Shown here piece after piece: positions 1-6,010 of a DNA stretch of 15,766 nt (the stretch's first letter is position 1; each line of letters opens with the position of its first letter). Where the stretch lies: the NCBI GenBank assembly GCA_040235375.1, contig JBECKQ010000455.1, forward strand, positions 1 through 15,766. Reading direction: 5' to 3'. A program made the translations under genes and the position numbers. The notes under the pieces are model-generated. The model was given only the letters and a program-made list of their open reading frames with translations. It did no database searches and was not told the DNA's origin. This stretch comes from JBECKQ01 sp040235375 (GTDB lineage: Bacteria; Planctomycetota; Phycisphaerae; UBA1845).

Positions 1-55
1 GCCGCCGACGGCGTGCCAGGAGACCGCGAAGACGAGTCGGTTTCTGCGAGTGCTC

Positions 56-364
56 TCAGCGGGCGACGGAGAATGAGCCGAATTCGCCGGTGGCGGCGGA
101 GCGTTCGAGCTGCGTGTCGCTTATGTAGCCGGCCATGGCCTGCTCGACATCGTTGAGGAAGCGGCCGAGTTCGGCGGCGGGGCCTTCGGCAACCAGCTCG
201 ACCCGGCCGTCGCGGAGGTTCCGCACGTAGCCGGTGACGCGGTAGCGGCCGGCCACGTGCATCGTCGTGTAGCGAAAGCCCACGCCCTGCACGTCGCCGC
301 TGAAATGGGCGGTGATCCGCTGATCGCCGGTGGGATTGTCAGACCCGTCGCGTCGTGTCGGCAC
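56..364 (-). CDS. acyP: Acylphosphatase
   Basis: Small cytosolic enzyme of the acylphosphatase family, which hydrolyses the carboxyl-phosphate bond of acyl phosphates. The 102-residue product carries both family signatures: GDVQGVGFR, with the phosphate-binding Arg at about residue 31, and GYVRNLRDGRVE, with the catalytic Asn at about residue 49. About 90 residues from RITAHF onward cover the full family length. I chose the GTG at 364 because it begins just before the conserved domain and has GGGGGTG upstream. The frame stays open further up to 526, but those residues overlap the HATPase gene and look non-coding. The gene lies 68 nt behind the HATPase stop on the same strand, so it is probably the last gene of the STAS-HATPase unit. 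The family is certain; the exact start is less so. Confidence 0.85.
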   Translation of the reverse strand: MPTRRDGSDNPTGDQRITAHFSGDVQGVGFRYTTMHVAGRYRVTGYVRNLRDGRVELVAEGPAAELGRFLNDVEQAMAGYISDTQLERSAATGEFGSFSVAR

Positions 365-432
365 TTGAGCACCCCCGAACCAAGGCGAGCAATCAGCCGG
401 AGACTGCGGTCGGCATACCCGCGGCCAGACCG

Positions 433-912
433 TCAGTCGTTCCTGCGGCCGGCACAGCCTCGACGGCGTGCGCCGGGCCGGCGTTTCGCGTTGACCTTGA
501 CCATGCGGACCTCGCGGCCGCCGCACCGGAACGTAACCTCGGTCATGTAGGCCCGCATGAGCATGATACCGCGACCGCTCGGAAGGGCGATGCGTTCCGG
601 AGCGGTTGGATCGGGAATCTGATCGGGGTCGAACCCCCGCCCCTCATCGCGGACACAGATGACGACCATCTCCGGACTCACGGCCCATCGAACGGTGATC
701 TTCTTCTTTTCGTCCCGGGCGTTGCCGTGGCGAACGGCATTGGTCATTGCCTCTTCGAGGGCGAGCTTGATGGCAAACGTGGCGTCCTCATCGTAACCGC
801 AACGGACGACATCCTCGAGAATCCGCGACTCGGGCAGCTTGGCGGCGGCAAGCGAACTGTCGATCTCGATGACGGTGTAGGTGTCCTCGTTGTGGGGATC
901 GGCGTTCGTCAT
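433..912 (-). CDS. HATPase-domain anti-sigma factor / serine kinase (RsbW/SpoIIAB-like)
   Basis: This 159-residue protein is a GHKL ATPase of the HATPase_c_2 (RsbW/SpoIIAB) type. Such proteins bind a sigma factor or another partner and phosphorylate a STAS antagonist. The N box is EEAMTNAVRHGN (residues 53-64; the Mg-coordinating Asn is about residue 58), the G1 box is DEGRGFDP (89-96), and a G2-like SGRGIMLMR follows (112-120). Unusually, the protein ends in an Arg-rich tail (KRRPGARRRGCAGRR) beyond the usual fold. The ATG at 912 has no Shine-Dalgarno sequence (CCCCTCCC precedes it). Instead it overlaps, as ATGA, the stop of a 17-codon ORF that has a perfect one, which suggests translational coupling. 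The STAS gene 93 nt upstream is the likely partner. No PP2C phosphatase or sigma factor is visible in the window. Confidence 0.88.
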   Translation of the reverse strand: MTNADPHNEDTYTVIEIDSSLAAAKLPESRILEDVVRCGYDEDATFAIKLALEEAMTNAVRHGNARDEKKKITVRWAVSPEMVVICVRDEGRGFDPDQIPDPTAPERIALPSGRGIMLMRAYMTEVTFRCGGREVRMVKVNAKRRPGARRRGCAGRRND

Positions 913-962
913 GGGAGGGGATGCCGCTGATTGGACCAGCGCTGCAATGAGCGTCGTCGCAC
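909..962 (-). CDS. 17-codon leader ORF coupled to the HATPase gene
   Basis: A short ORF, GTG to TGA, would encode VRRRSLQRWSNQRHPLP. It is preceded by a strong Shine-Dalgarno, CGGAGG, seven nucleotides before the GTG. Its TGA overlaps the ATG of the HATPase gene as ATGA. The HATPase start has no binding site of its own, so ribosomes that finish the leader would be well placed to reinitiate there. What is seen: the strong site, the open frame and the overlap. What is inferred: that the leader is translated and sets the HATPase level relative to the STAS protein. The peptide is Arg-rich (5 of 17 residues) and resembles no protein I recognise; the act of translation may matter more than the product. 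Confidence 0.45.
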   Translation of the reverse strand: MRRRSLQRWSNQRHPLP

Positions 963-1005
963 GGTACTTCCTCCGCGGTCTGGCGAAACCGGACGCAAGC
1001 AGCAG

Positions 1006-1362
1006 CTAAAACTTGCGGATCGCCTCGTCGGCGGTCTGATGGATGTCGAAGTGCCTGTTCAAGCGGGTGATTTTGAACACTTCGAAGATCTGCGGATTGA
1101 TGTCGGAGAGCTTGAGCTGCCCCTGCTGCTTGTGCACTTCCTTCTGCAGGTTGATCAGCATGCCCAAGGCCGCCGACGACAGGTGCTCGACGCCGGAGAA
1201 GCTCAGCAGCAGGTGGATTTCCGGGGTCGACTTGACCAGGCCGAAGAGCTCCTCCTCGATCTCGCGGATCGACAGCTCCTCCAGGATCTTGCGATCCGCA
1301 AAGCGGACGACGTTGACCTCATCCTGTTGTAGAATGGTCAGATGGGGTTGATTCGCTTCCAT
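1006..1362 (-). CDS. STAS-domain anti-sigma-factor antagonist (SpoIIAA/RsbV-like)
   Basis: This 118-residue single STAS domain is the usual length of SpoIIAA/RsbV proteins, which bind the HATPase kinase in the unphosphorylated state and release its partner. The core LLLSFSGVEHLSSAALGMLI (residues 51-70) aligns with the FMDSSGLGVI region of SpoIIAA. This puts Ser63 at the phosphorylated position and Ser62 where SpoIIAA and RsbV have Asp. The C-terminal part (QLKLSDINPQIFEVFKITRL, 82-101) matches the typical second half of the fold. The ATG at 1362 has CAGGAG six nucleotides upstream. It is the first gene of a leftward unit with the HATPase, a normal arrangement for partner-switching modules, so the two are likely partners. 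Confidence 0.88.
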   Translation of the reverse strand: MEANQPHLTILQQDEVNVVRFADRKILEELSIREIEEELFGLVKSTPEIHLLLSFSGVEHLSSAALGMLINLQKEVHKQQGQLKLSDINPQIFEVFKITRLNRHFDIHQTADEAIRKF

Positions 1363-1719
1363 GAAGTGCTCCTGGCCTGCCCCTCGTGTGCAATCCGTAA
1401 ATCCACGAAAAGTCTACCGGGCAGGCAGGGGGTGTCAAGAAAGCGGCGACCGCCGCCAGAGGTTCGGACCGGTCGGGCAATGGCCGCGGCGTGGTGCCCC
1501 GGACTATAGTAAGCGGACGGGCGGCGCAGGACGGCAACGGTTGGCTCGCGTGACTGCGATGGAAGGAAGGCCGGTTTGATCAGTCGAGTTCGACCAGCGC
1601 GTGGGCGAGTCACGTCCTCGCGAACGCGGAGGGCGACCGGGTCCAACGCCGCAGGGTCGCCGGCTTTTGCCAACGGTGCATCGGCCGCCGGCGCGTGCGT
1701 CACCACAGGACGCGCGGGC
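1363..1719. promoter_or_regulatory. Divergent intergenic region, STAS unit / phospholipase gene
   Basis: This 357-nt stretch separates the leftward STAS gene from the rightward phospholipase gene and must hold the promoters of both. The only promoter-like element I see is the palindromic ACTATAGT at 1503-1510, which contains a TATAGT -10-like hexamer on either strand. I find no convincing -35 at normal spacing on either side. The frame of the phospholipase gene is open back to 1576, but the residues there (Arg/Ala/Gly-rich, no hydrophobic core) look untranslated. No other gene or repeat was found. Confidence 0.3.
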
Positions 1720-2610
1720 GTGAAGGTGTTCTCGCGGACCACCTTGCTGGCGATCGCCGTCGTCCTCATCCTCGCTGATCACGCCTGGGCCTGGGGTCCG
1801 GCCACCCACACCAAGCTGGCCATGGACCTGCTCGGGAACATGGGCACGCTCGGCAGCATGCTGGCCGCGCTGCTCACCCGGCACGCGTCGAGCTTCGTCT
1901 TCGGCAACATCGCGGCGGACGTCGTGTTTGCCAAGCGCATGAGCAAGGTCAAGCAGTTCTGCCATCACTGGTCCACGGGCTTCCGCTTTCTCGAAAAGGC
2001 GGAAGACGACGCCGACAAGGCGTTTGCGTACGGCTACCTGTCGCACCTGGCGGCGGACACGATCGCCCACAACAAGTTCGTCCCGCGGCAGCTCAGCATC
2101 ACGCGGTCGACGCTCAGCTTCGGCCATTTGTACTGGGAGATGCGCGCCGACGCCCTGGTGGATCGGCCGTCGTGGTGGACGTTCGAGGACGTAATGGCCG
2201 CCGATCACGAGCACCACCATCGCGTGCTCGAGCAGGAGCTCACCGCCACGCTGCTGCCATATCAGTTCAACCGGCAGTTCTTCGACCGGATGAACCGTTT
2301 GATGATCCGCCGGTACTGGGTCCGCTGCATGTCCACGTGGTACCGCTACAGCCGGTGGGAACTGCCGATCGATCTGGTGGCCGAGTATCACCAGGAATCG
2401 CTGGAGCGGATCATCAGCGTGCTGACCGAGGGGGATCGTTCGCCCGTGCTCCGCTACGACCCGAACGGCCGCGCCGCGTTGCACCAGGCCCGGCTGCATC
2501 GCCGCGCCGCCCGACGACTGAATCGCCGCGGGCTGCCCACCGGGAAACGTGCGTCCGAAGCGGCCGCCGGTCTCGCGCCGTTCGTTCCCTACGATCACAT
2601 CGAACCGTAG
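1720..2610 (+). CDS. Secreted zinc-dependent phospholipase C-like protein
   Basis: This is a predicted exported hydrolase of the zinc-dependent phospholipase C family (PF00882-like). From the GTG at 1720 (AGGA nine nucleotides upstream) the product has 296 residues. A signal peptide (VKVFSRTTLLAIAVVLILAD..) ends in HAWA, and the mature chain would begin WGPATH. In Bacillus cereus PLC the mature N-terminal Trp is itself a zinc ligand, so this start and cleavage site agree with the family. Other candidate ligands in matching order are Asp67, His82/83, His109-x3-Asp113 (SHLAADTIAH), and His136-x3-Glu140 (GHLYWE). The Arg/Ala-rich C-terminus (about 250-285) lies outside the zinc core. The gene is monocistronic and stops one nucleotide before a palindromic repeat. 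Substrate is unknown; phospholipid or another phosphodiester is possible. Confidence 0.75.
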   Translation: MKVFSRTTLLAIAVVLILADHAWAWGPATHTKLAMDLLGNMGTLGSMLAALLTRHASSFVFGNIAADVVFAKRMSKVKQFCHHWSTGFRFLEKAEDDADKAFAYGYLSHLAADTIAHNKFVPRQLSITRSTLSFGHLYWEMRADALVDRPSWWTFEDVMAADHEHHHRVLEQELTATLLPYQFNRQFFDRMNRLMIRRYWVRCMSTWYRYSRWELPIDLVAEYHQESLERIISVLTEGDRSPVLRYDPNGRAALHQARLHRRAARRLNRRGLPTGKRASEAAAGLAPFVPYDHIEP

Positions 2611-2611
2611 G

Positions 2612-2658
2612 GGCACGGGCTTGGAGCCCGTGATTCACGGGCAAGATGCCCGTGCCAC
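2612..2658. repeat. Compound palindromic repeat, family A (copy 1)
   Basis: Two adjacent hairpins, GGCACGGGC-TTGGA-GCCCGTG and CACGGGC-AAGAT-GCCCGTGCC, are separated by ATT. The outer arms are also complementary, so the 47-nt unit can fold as two small hairpins or one long one. It fills nearly all of the 58-nt gap between the convergent phospholipase and aminotransferase genes and could act as a two-way terminator, though there is no T tract. A copy in opposite orientation lies at 9192-9240 and a half copy at 10886-10907. Confidence 0.85.
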
Positions 2659-2668
2659 CTGGGCGCGG

Positions 2669-3859
2669 TCACGTCAGTTCCTGAATCACCGCGTCGCGAA
2701 GCCGCTCGTAGTCCGCCAGTTCGTTGTAGACCTGCGCCGACGGTCGAATCCAGATCCGTCCGGCGAAGTCGATGATCGGCACTTCGATGCCGTGCCGATC
2801 GATGAGCCGGTCGTGTATGGCTTCGACGTTCGCCTTGCCGGTCGCCGGCGAGCCGGGCATTTCCACCGTCGCCATCGATCCGAGCATGGCCGACGGCGCT
2901 GGCCGTCGCGTATGCCAGGCCTGCGAAAGCAGGTCCGCCGCCTGATCGGCCAACTCCCGGTTGTGACGTCGCACGCGATCGCTGCCCAAGGCGCGATGGA
3001 ACGCGATGCCGGCGGTGACCGCCAGCCAGGTGCTGGGATCGCGCGTGCCGGTCCAGTCGAACTCCTGCGCATACCCCTCATCCATCCCCCACGACGTGAC
3101 CAGCGGATGCGTGGCCGGCTGGAGATCGCGATTCGTCCACAGAAACCCGCAGCCTTTCGGGGCAAACAGCCACTTGTGGCAGTTGCCGGTGTACCAGTCG
3201 GCGCCGAGCGACGAGAGGTTAACGTCGACCATGCCCGGTGCGTGCGCCCCGTCCACGAGCACCGCGGCGCCGCTTCGATGGCAGGATTCGATCAGCCGGG
3301 CCAGCGGCAGGACAAGCGCCGTGGGCGAAGTGATGTGATCGAGCACCGCAAGTCGCGTTTTCGGACCGAGGCGTCGCTCGACGGCCGCAGCGATCGCGTG
3401 CTCATCATCCACCGGGAACGGCACCTGCACGTCGTTGATCGTCACGCCGTATCGCCGGGCGGCGTAGCGCACAGCGTTGCGAACCGCACCGTACGCGTGA
3501 TTCGTCACCAGAACCTCGTCACCGCTGTGCCAGTCGATCGAATGAAGCACGGTGGCGACGCCGCTGGTTGCATTGTCGACGAACGCGATATCGTCGCCGG
3601 CGCCGCCGAGGAACGCCCCAAGCTCCGCCGCGGCGGCGCGAATCGCGCCGGGAAGCTCGCGTACCATGAAGCGGATCGGCTGGCGTTCCATGCGCCGGCG
3701 CCAGCGATCCTGCTCCGCGAGAACCTCGCGCGGCGTCGCCCCGAACGATCCGTGATTGAGGAACACGCAATCGGCGTCAAGATGCCAGTGCGCTCGCATC
3801 CCGTGACCGAACGGCGTGCTCTCGTTGAGCGCCGCCGATTGGCCTGGCGACGGATTCAT
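2669..3859 (-). CDS. Class V aminotransferase, isopenicillin N epimerase-like
   Basis: This 396-residue PLP enzyme belongs to the class V aminotransferase / cysteine desulfurase fold and is closest to the isopenicillin N epimerase-like (CefD/EgtE-type) group. Visible motifs are FLNHGSFGATPREVL (33-47), DNATSGVATVL (95-105), the cofactor-binding LVDGAHAPG (201-209; Asp203), and GNCHKWL with the PLP lysine at Lys229. WTGTRDPSTWLA (269-280) is also typical. Length is normal. The ATG at 3859 overlaps the stop of the upstream sugar transferase gene as ATGA, so the two are almost certainly cotranslated. The reaction cannot be fixed from sequence: members of this group perform epimerisation, desulfuration or C-S lyase chemistry. 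The pairing with a polysaccharide enzyme suggests, but does not prove, an envelope role. Confidence 0.85.
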   Translation of the reverse strand: MNPSPGQSAALNESTPFGHGMRAHWHLDADCVFLNHGSFGATPREVLAEQDRWRRRMERQPIRFMVRELPGAIRAAAAELGAFLGGAGDDIAFVDNATSGVATVLHSIDWHSGDEVLVTNHAYGAVRNAVRYAARRYGVTINDVQVPFPVDDEHAIAAAVERRLGPKTRLAVLDHITSPTALVLPLARLIESCHRSGAAVLVDGAHAPGMVDVNLSSLGADWYTGNCHKWLFAPKGCGFLWTNRDLQPATHPLVTSWGMDEGYAQEFDWTGTRDPSTWLAVTAGIAFHRALGSDRVRRHNRELADQAADLLSQAWHTRRPAPSAMLGSMATVEMPGSPATGKANVEAIHDRLIDRHGIEVPIIDFAGRIWIRPSAQVYNELADYERLRDAVIQELT

Positions 3860-4536
3860 TTCTCCTGCCTTTGAAGGTCCGCCTTGCGGGCATAAGGGGA
3901 ATCTTTGAACGGGCGCACAAAGCGTTGTTCGCCCAGCACGACGACGAAAACGGTTTTGGCGAGGATGCCCATGTCCATGACCAAGTCGTGGTGCTGCACA
4001 TAATGCACGTCGTACAGGATACGCTCATCCCAGCTTCGCAGCGCGCTGCTGTTGACCTGCGCCAGGCCGGTGATGCCGGGGCGAACGAGGAGGCGCCGCC
4101 ATTGGAACTCGTTGTAATTGTCCGTCTGATCCGGGATGGTCGGCCGCGGGCCGATGAGCGACATGCTGCCGGCCAGCACGCTGAAGATCTGCGGCAGCTC
4201 GTCGATCTTGAACCGACGAATGAAGCGACCCACCGGCGTGATGCCCGGATGCTCGAGCGGCACGATCTCGGTGATGTCGTGCCGATGTGTCGAATACATG
4301 CTGCGGAACTTGGCCGGATAGAAGCGGACGCCGTTGCGGCCGGTTCGCTCCTGGCGGAACAACAGCGGGCCACGACTGGTCAGCTTCACCGCCAGCGTTG
4401 TCGCCACCAGCACGGGCGACAGGAGGAGGATCACGAGCGCACTGACGACAACGTCGAACGGGCGCTTGCCAAACCGGGCCCAGAGCGATCTTGAAACGTG
4501 ATTCTTCGTCGCCGGCATGAAAAGAACGTGCGTCAC
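3856..4536 (-). CDS. Bacterial sugar transferase (monotopic phosphoglycosyl transferase)
   Basis: This 226-residue small phosphoglycosyl transferase (PF02397 family) would move a sugar-1-phosphate from a UDP-sugar to undecaprenyl phosphate, the first step of polysaccharide or glycan assembly, at the inner membrane. After KRPFDV comes one hydrophobic re-entrant helix (about 28-50) with the Ser40-Pro41 helix break. Then follow GPLLFRQERTG (56-66), KFRSM (76-80), the catalytic Asp112-Glu113 in IDELPQIFSVL, GSMSLIGPRP (123-132) and RPGITGLAQVN (152-162). It is the minimal catalytic form, without the long multi-membrane N-terminus of WbaP-type enzymes. The start is GTG at 4536 (AGG eight nucleotides upstream); the ATG at 4518 has no binding site. 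It heads a two-gene unit with the class V aminotransferase. Confidence 0.92.
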   Translation of the reverse strand: MTHVLFMPATKNHVSRSLWARFGKRPFDVVVSALVILLLSPVLVATTLAVKLTSRGPLLFRQERTGRNGVRFYPAKFRSMYSTHRHDITEIVPLEHPGITPVGRFIRRFKIDELPQIFSVLAGSMSLIGPRPTIPDQTDNYNEFQWRRLLVRPGITGLAQVNSSALRSWDERILYDVHYVQHHDLVMDMGILAKTVFVVVLGEQRFVRPFKDSPYARKADLQRQEK

Positions 4537-4596
4537 CGATCAGCCTGGCGGCGCGCCGGCTCGACCGCCGACCGCAACCCGCCTACCATGGCGCTG

Positions 4597-4603
4597 TACT
4601 ATA
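4597..4603 (-). promoter_or_regulatory. Possible -10 element (TATAGT) upstream of the sugar transferase
   Basis: In the 83-nt gap between the divergent sugar transferase and pilT genes, the leftward strand carries TATAGT. This would place a transcript start about 55 nt before the GTG. The rightward strand offers TACTAT at nearly the same place. No clear -35 is seen on either strand. The same ACTATAG core occurs in the divergent gap at 1503-1510. Low confidence. Confidence 0.25.
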
Positions 4604-4619
4604 GCGGCAGAGGCGTTCG

Positions 4620-5726
4620 ATGCATCCACCGGCCGATAACCCCCACGATCGCATGCAGGAGCTGCTCGTCGGCATGGTCGCCGCCGAGGCGTCCGACCTG
4701 CACCTCGTGCCCTGCCACCGCCCGACCTACCGCGTACACGGCGAACTCGTGCCCACCGAGCGACCGGAGGTCGAACCGGCCGAATCGGAGGCGATGGTGC
4801 TGTCGGTCGTCCCGCCGGACCGCCGCGAGCGATTTCAGCAGGACCCGAACCTCGACTTCTCGCTGACCGTGCTCAACGACGGCCGGAGCCTCCGCTTTCG
4901 CGGCAACGCCTTTCGGTCGCAGGGCAACGTGTGCGGCTGCTTCCGCTACATCCCCGAGACGGTGCCCAGTTTCGAGTGGATGGGCTTCCCGCAGGAGGTT
5001 GCCGAGCGCATCGTTCGCCTCACCAACGGCCTGGTGATCGTCACCGGCATCACCGGCTCGGGTAAGTCCACGACGCTGGCCGGCATCGTCGACATGATGA
5101 ACCGCCGCGGCGGTTACCGCATCATCACCGTCGAGCAGCCCATCGAGTACGTGTACGAAAGGCTGGAACGGTCGCTCATCACGCAGCGGGAAGTCGGCTC
5201 GGACTGCGGCTCGTTCCTCGACGGCCTCAAGTACGGCCTGCGGCAGGACCCGGACGTCATCCTCGTCGGTGAAATCCGCGACCAAGAAACCGCCCGCATG
5301 GCCCTCTCCGCCGCGGAGACCGGTCATCTCATCCTCACCACCATGCACACCAAGGACGCCAAGGGCGCCGTCAGCCGATACGTCGATCTCTTCGATCCCG
5401 TCGCCCAGTCGGACATCCGCTCGCAACTGGCCTGGAACCTGCGGTTCGTGATCGCCCAGCACCTTCTACCGGCCGCAACGGCAGGCGAGAAGCGTTCCCT
5501 CGCCCTCGAGACGATGGTGGTCAACAACCCGGTGCGCGCCGGTATCAAGCAGGGCAAGCTGGAAGCGCTCGAGTCGGCCATCCAGACCGGGCGGGCCGAC
5601 GGGATGATCCGCCTGGACGACAGCCTGCAACTGCTGCTCTCGACGGGGCGAATCAACTTCGAGACCGCGTTGCGCTACGCCAAGAACCCGGACACGCTCG
5701 TCGCCAAGCCTTTCGCCGGCTCGTGA
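4620..5726 (+). CDS. pilT: Type IV pilus retraction ATPase PilT-like
   Basis: This 368-residue secretion/pilus ATPase matches PilT in length and domain order. It would be a cytosolic hexameric motor that powers pilus retraction. The N-terminal domain starts with EASDLHL (23-29). The Walker A is GITGSGKST (143-151), the Asp-box region ITVEQPIEY (169-177), the Walker B DPDVILVGEIRD (210-221), and the His box TGHLILTTMHTKDA (234-247). The C-terminal PilT features follow: VRAGIKQGK in place of the AIRNLIREGK motif (305-313), then DGMIRLDDSLQLLL (327-340) and ALRYAKNP (350-357). The Asp box usually reads EDPIE; here it is EQPIE (Gln173, codon CAG at 5136-5138). The ATG at 4620 has AGAGG six nucleotides upstream. 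No other pilus gene is adjacent, so it may serve pili encoded elsewhere. Confidence 0.9.
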   Translation: MHPPADNPHDRMQELLVGMVAAEASDLHLVPCHRPTYRVHGELVPTERPEVEPAESEAMVLSVVPPDRRERFQQDPNLDFSLTVLNDGRSLRFRGNAFRSQGNVCGCFRYIPETVPSFEWMGFPQEVAERIVRLTNGLVIVTGITGSGKSTTLAGIVDMMNRRGGYRIITVEQPIEYVYERLERSLITQREVGSDCGSFLDGLKYGLRQDPDVILVGEIRDQETARMALSAAETGHLILTTMHTKDAKGAVSRYVDLFDPVAQSDIRSQLAWNLRFVIAQHLLPAATAGEKRSLALETMVVNNPVRAGIKQGKLEALESAIQTGRADGMIRLDDSLQLLLSTGRINFETALRYAKNPDTLVAKPFAGS

Positions 5727-5743
5727 TCCAAAGGGGCGGGGTT

Positions 5744-5794
5744 CTGCCAGTCGTTGCGCTCTGCGAGCGGTAGACTGCCAGACGACGGCGGCAG
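5744..5794. other. Predicted stem-loop downstream of pilT
   Basis: CTGCC (5744-5748) pairs with GGCAG (5790-5794), and inside it GTCGT (5750-5754) pairs with ACGAC (5782-5786). A small CGCT/AGCG hairpin (5757-5769) sits within. It begins 18 nt after the pilT stop and may protect the 3' end or help termination. There is no T tract. It is followed directly by the first family C repeat. Confidence 0.35.
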
Positions 5795-5797
5795 CTT

Positions 5798-5838
5798 TCA
5801 GGACCCCGGACGCAAGTTCGGGGCCGGGAGTCATTGAC
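5798..5838 (+). repeat. Hairpin repeat, family C (copy 1)
   Basis: This 41-nt unit is repeated at 5941-5981 with four differences. The core is CCCCGGAC-GCAA-GTTCGGGG (5804-5823), an 8-bp stem with a GCAA tetraloop when read rightward. The one stem difference from copy 2 is T for C, which keeps pairing as a G-U wobble in the rightward RNA. A second small palindrome, GAGTC-ATT-GACTC, follows the core. Confidence 0.85.
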
Positions 5839-5883
5839 TCTGCAAAGGGACGCCGGCGCAGCGACTGTCGTGGGCATTCGCGC

Positions 5884-5903
5884 CCCCCCACTGGCGTGGG
5901 GGG
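5884..5903. repeat. Perfect GC-rich hairpin between the family C copies
   Basis: CCCCCCAC-TGGC-GTGGGGGG forms a perfect 8-bp stem with a four-base loop. It lies midway between the two family C repeats in the 284-nt gap between pilT and the acyltransferase gene. It may be a terminator-like element for pilT or a member of another interspersed palindrome family; only one copy is in the window. Confidence 0.6.
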
Positions 5904-5940
5904 TTCGGATGCCGATGCGACTTCGGAACGGTGTTGCCGG

Positions 5941-5981
5941 TCAGAACCCCGGACGCAAGTCCGGGGCCGAGAGTCGTTGAC
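5941..5981 (+). repeat. Hairpin repeat, family C (copy 2)
   Basis: Same 41-nt unit and same orientation as 5798-5838 (37 of 41 identical). The core CCCCGGACGCAAGTCCGGGG (5947-5966) is a perfect 8-bp stem closed by GCAA. It ends 29 nt before the acyltransferase ATG, so it lies in or just before that gene's 5' leader. Confidence 0.85.
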
Positions 5982-6010
5982 GTCGCTCGGTCAGGAGTTC
6001 GATTTTCTCA

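Noticed and set aside
1504..2616. Long leftward open frame (370 residues) opposite the phospholipase gene
   Set aside because: It is antisense to a gene with a signal peptide and conserved zinc ligands. Its product is Arg/Gly/Pro-rich without motifs, as expected from high-GC shadow frames.
2549..3874. Rightward open frame (441 residues) opposite the class V aminotransferase
   Set aside because: It begins inside the phospholipase gene, runs through the family A repeat and has no motifs. The aminotransferase strand is clearly coding.
5884..5903. Intrinsic terminator for pilT
   Set aside because: The hairpin is strong but 157 nt beyond the stop and lacks a T tract, so it is listed as a hairpin and not as a terminator.
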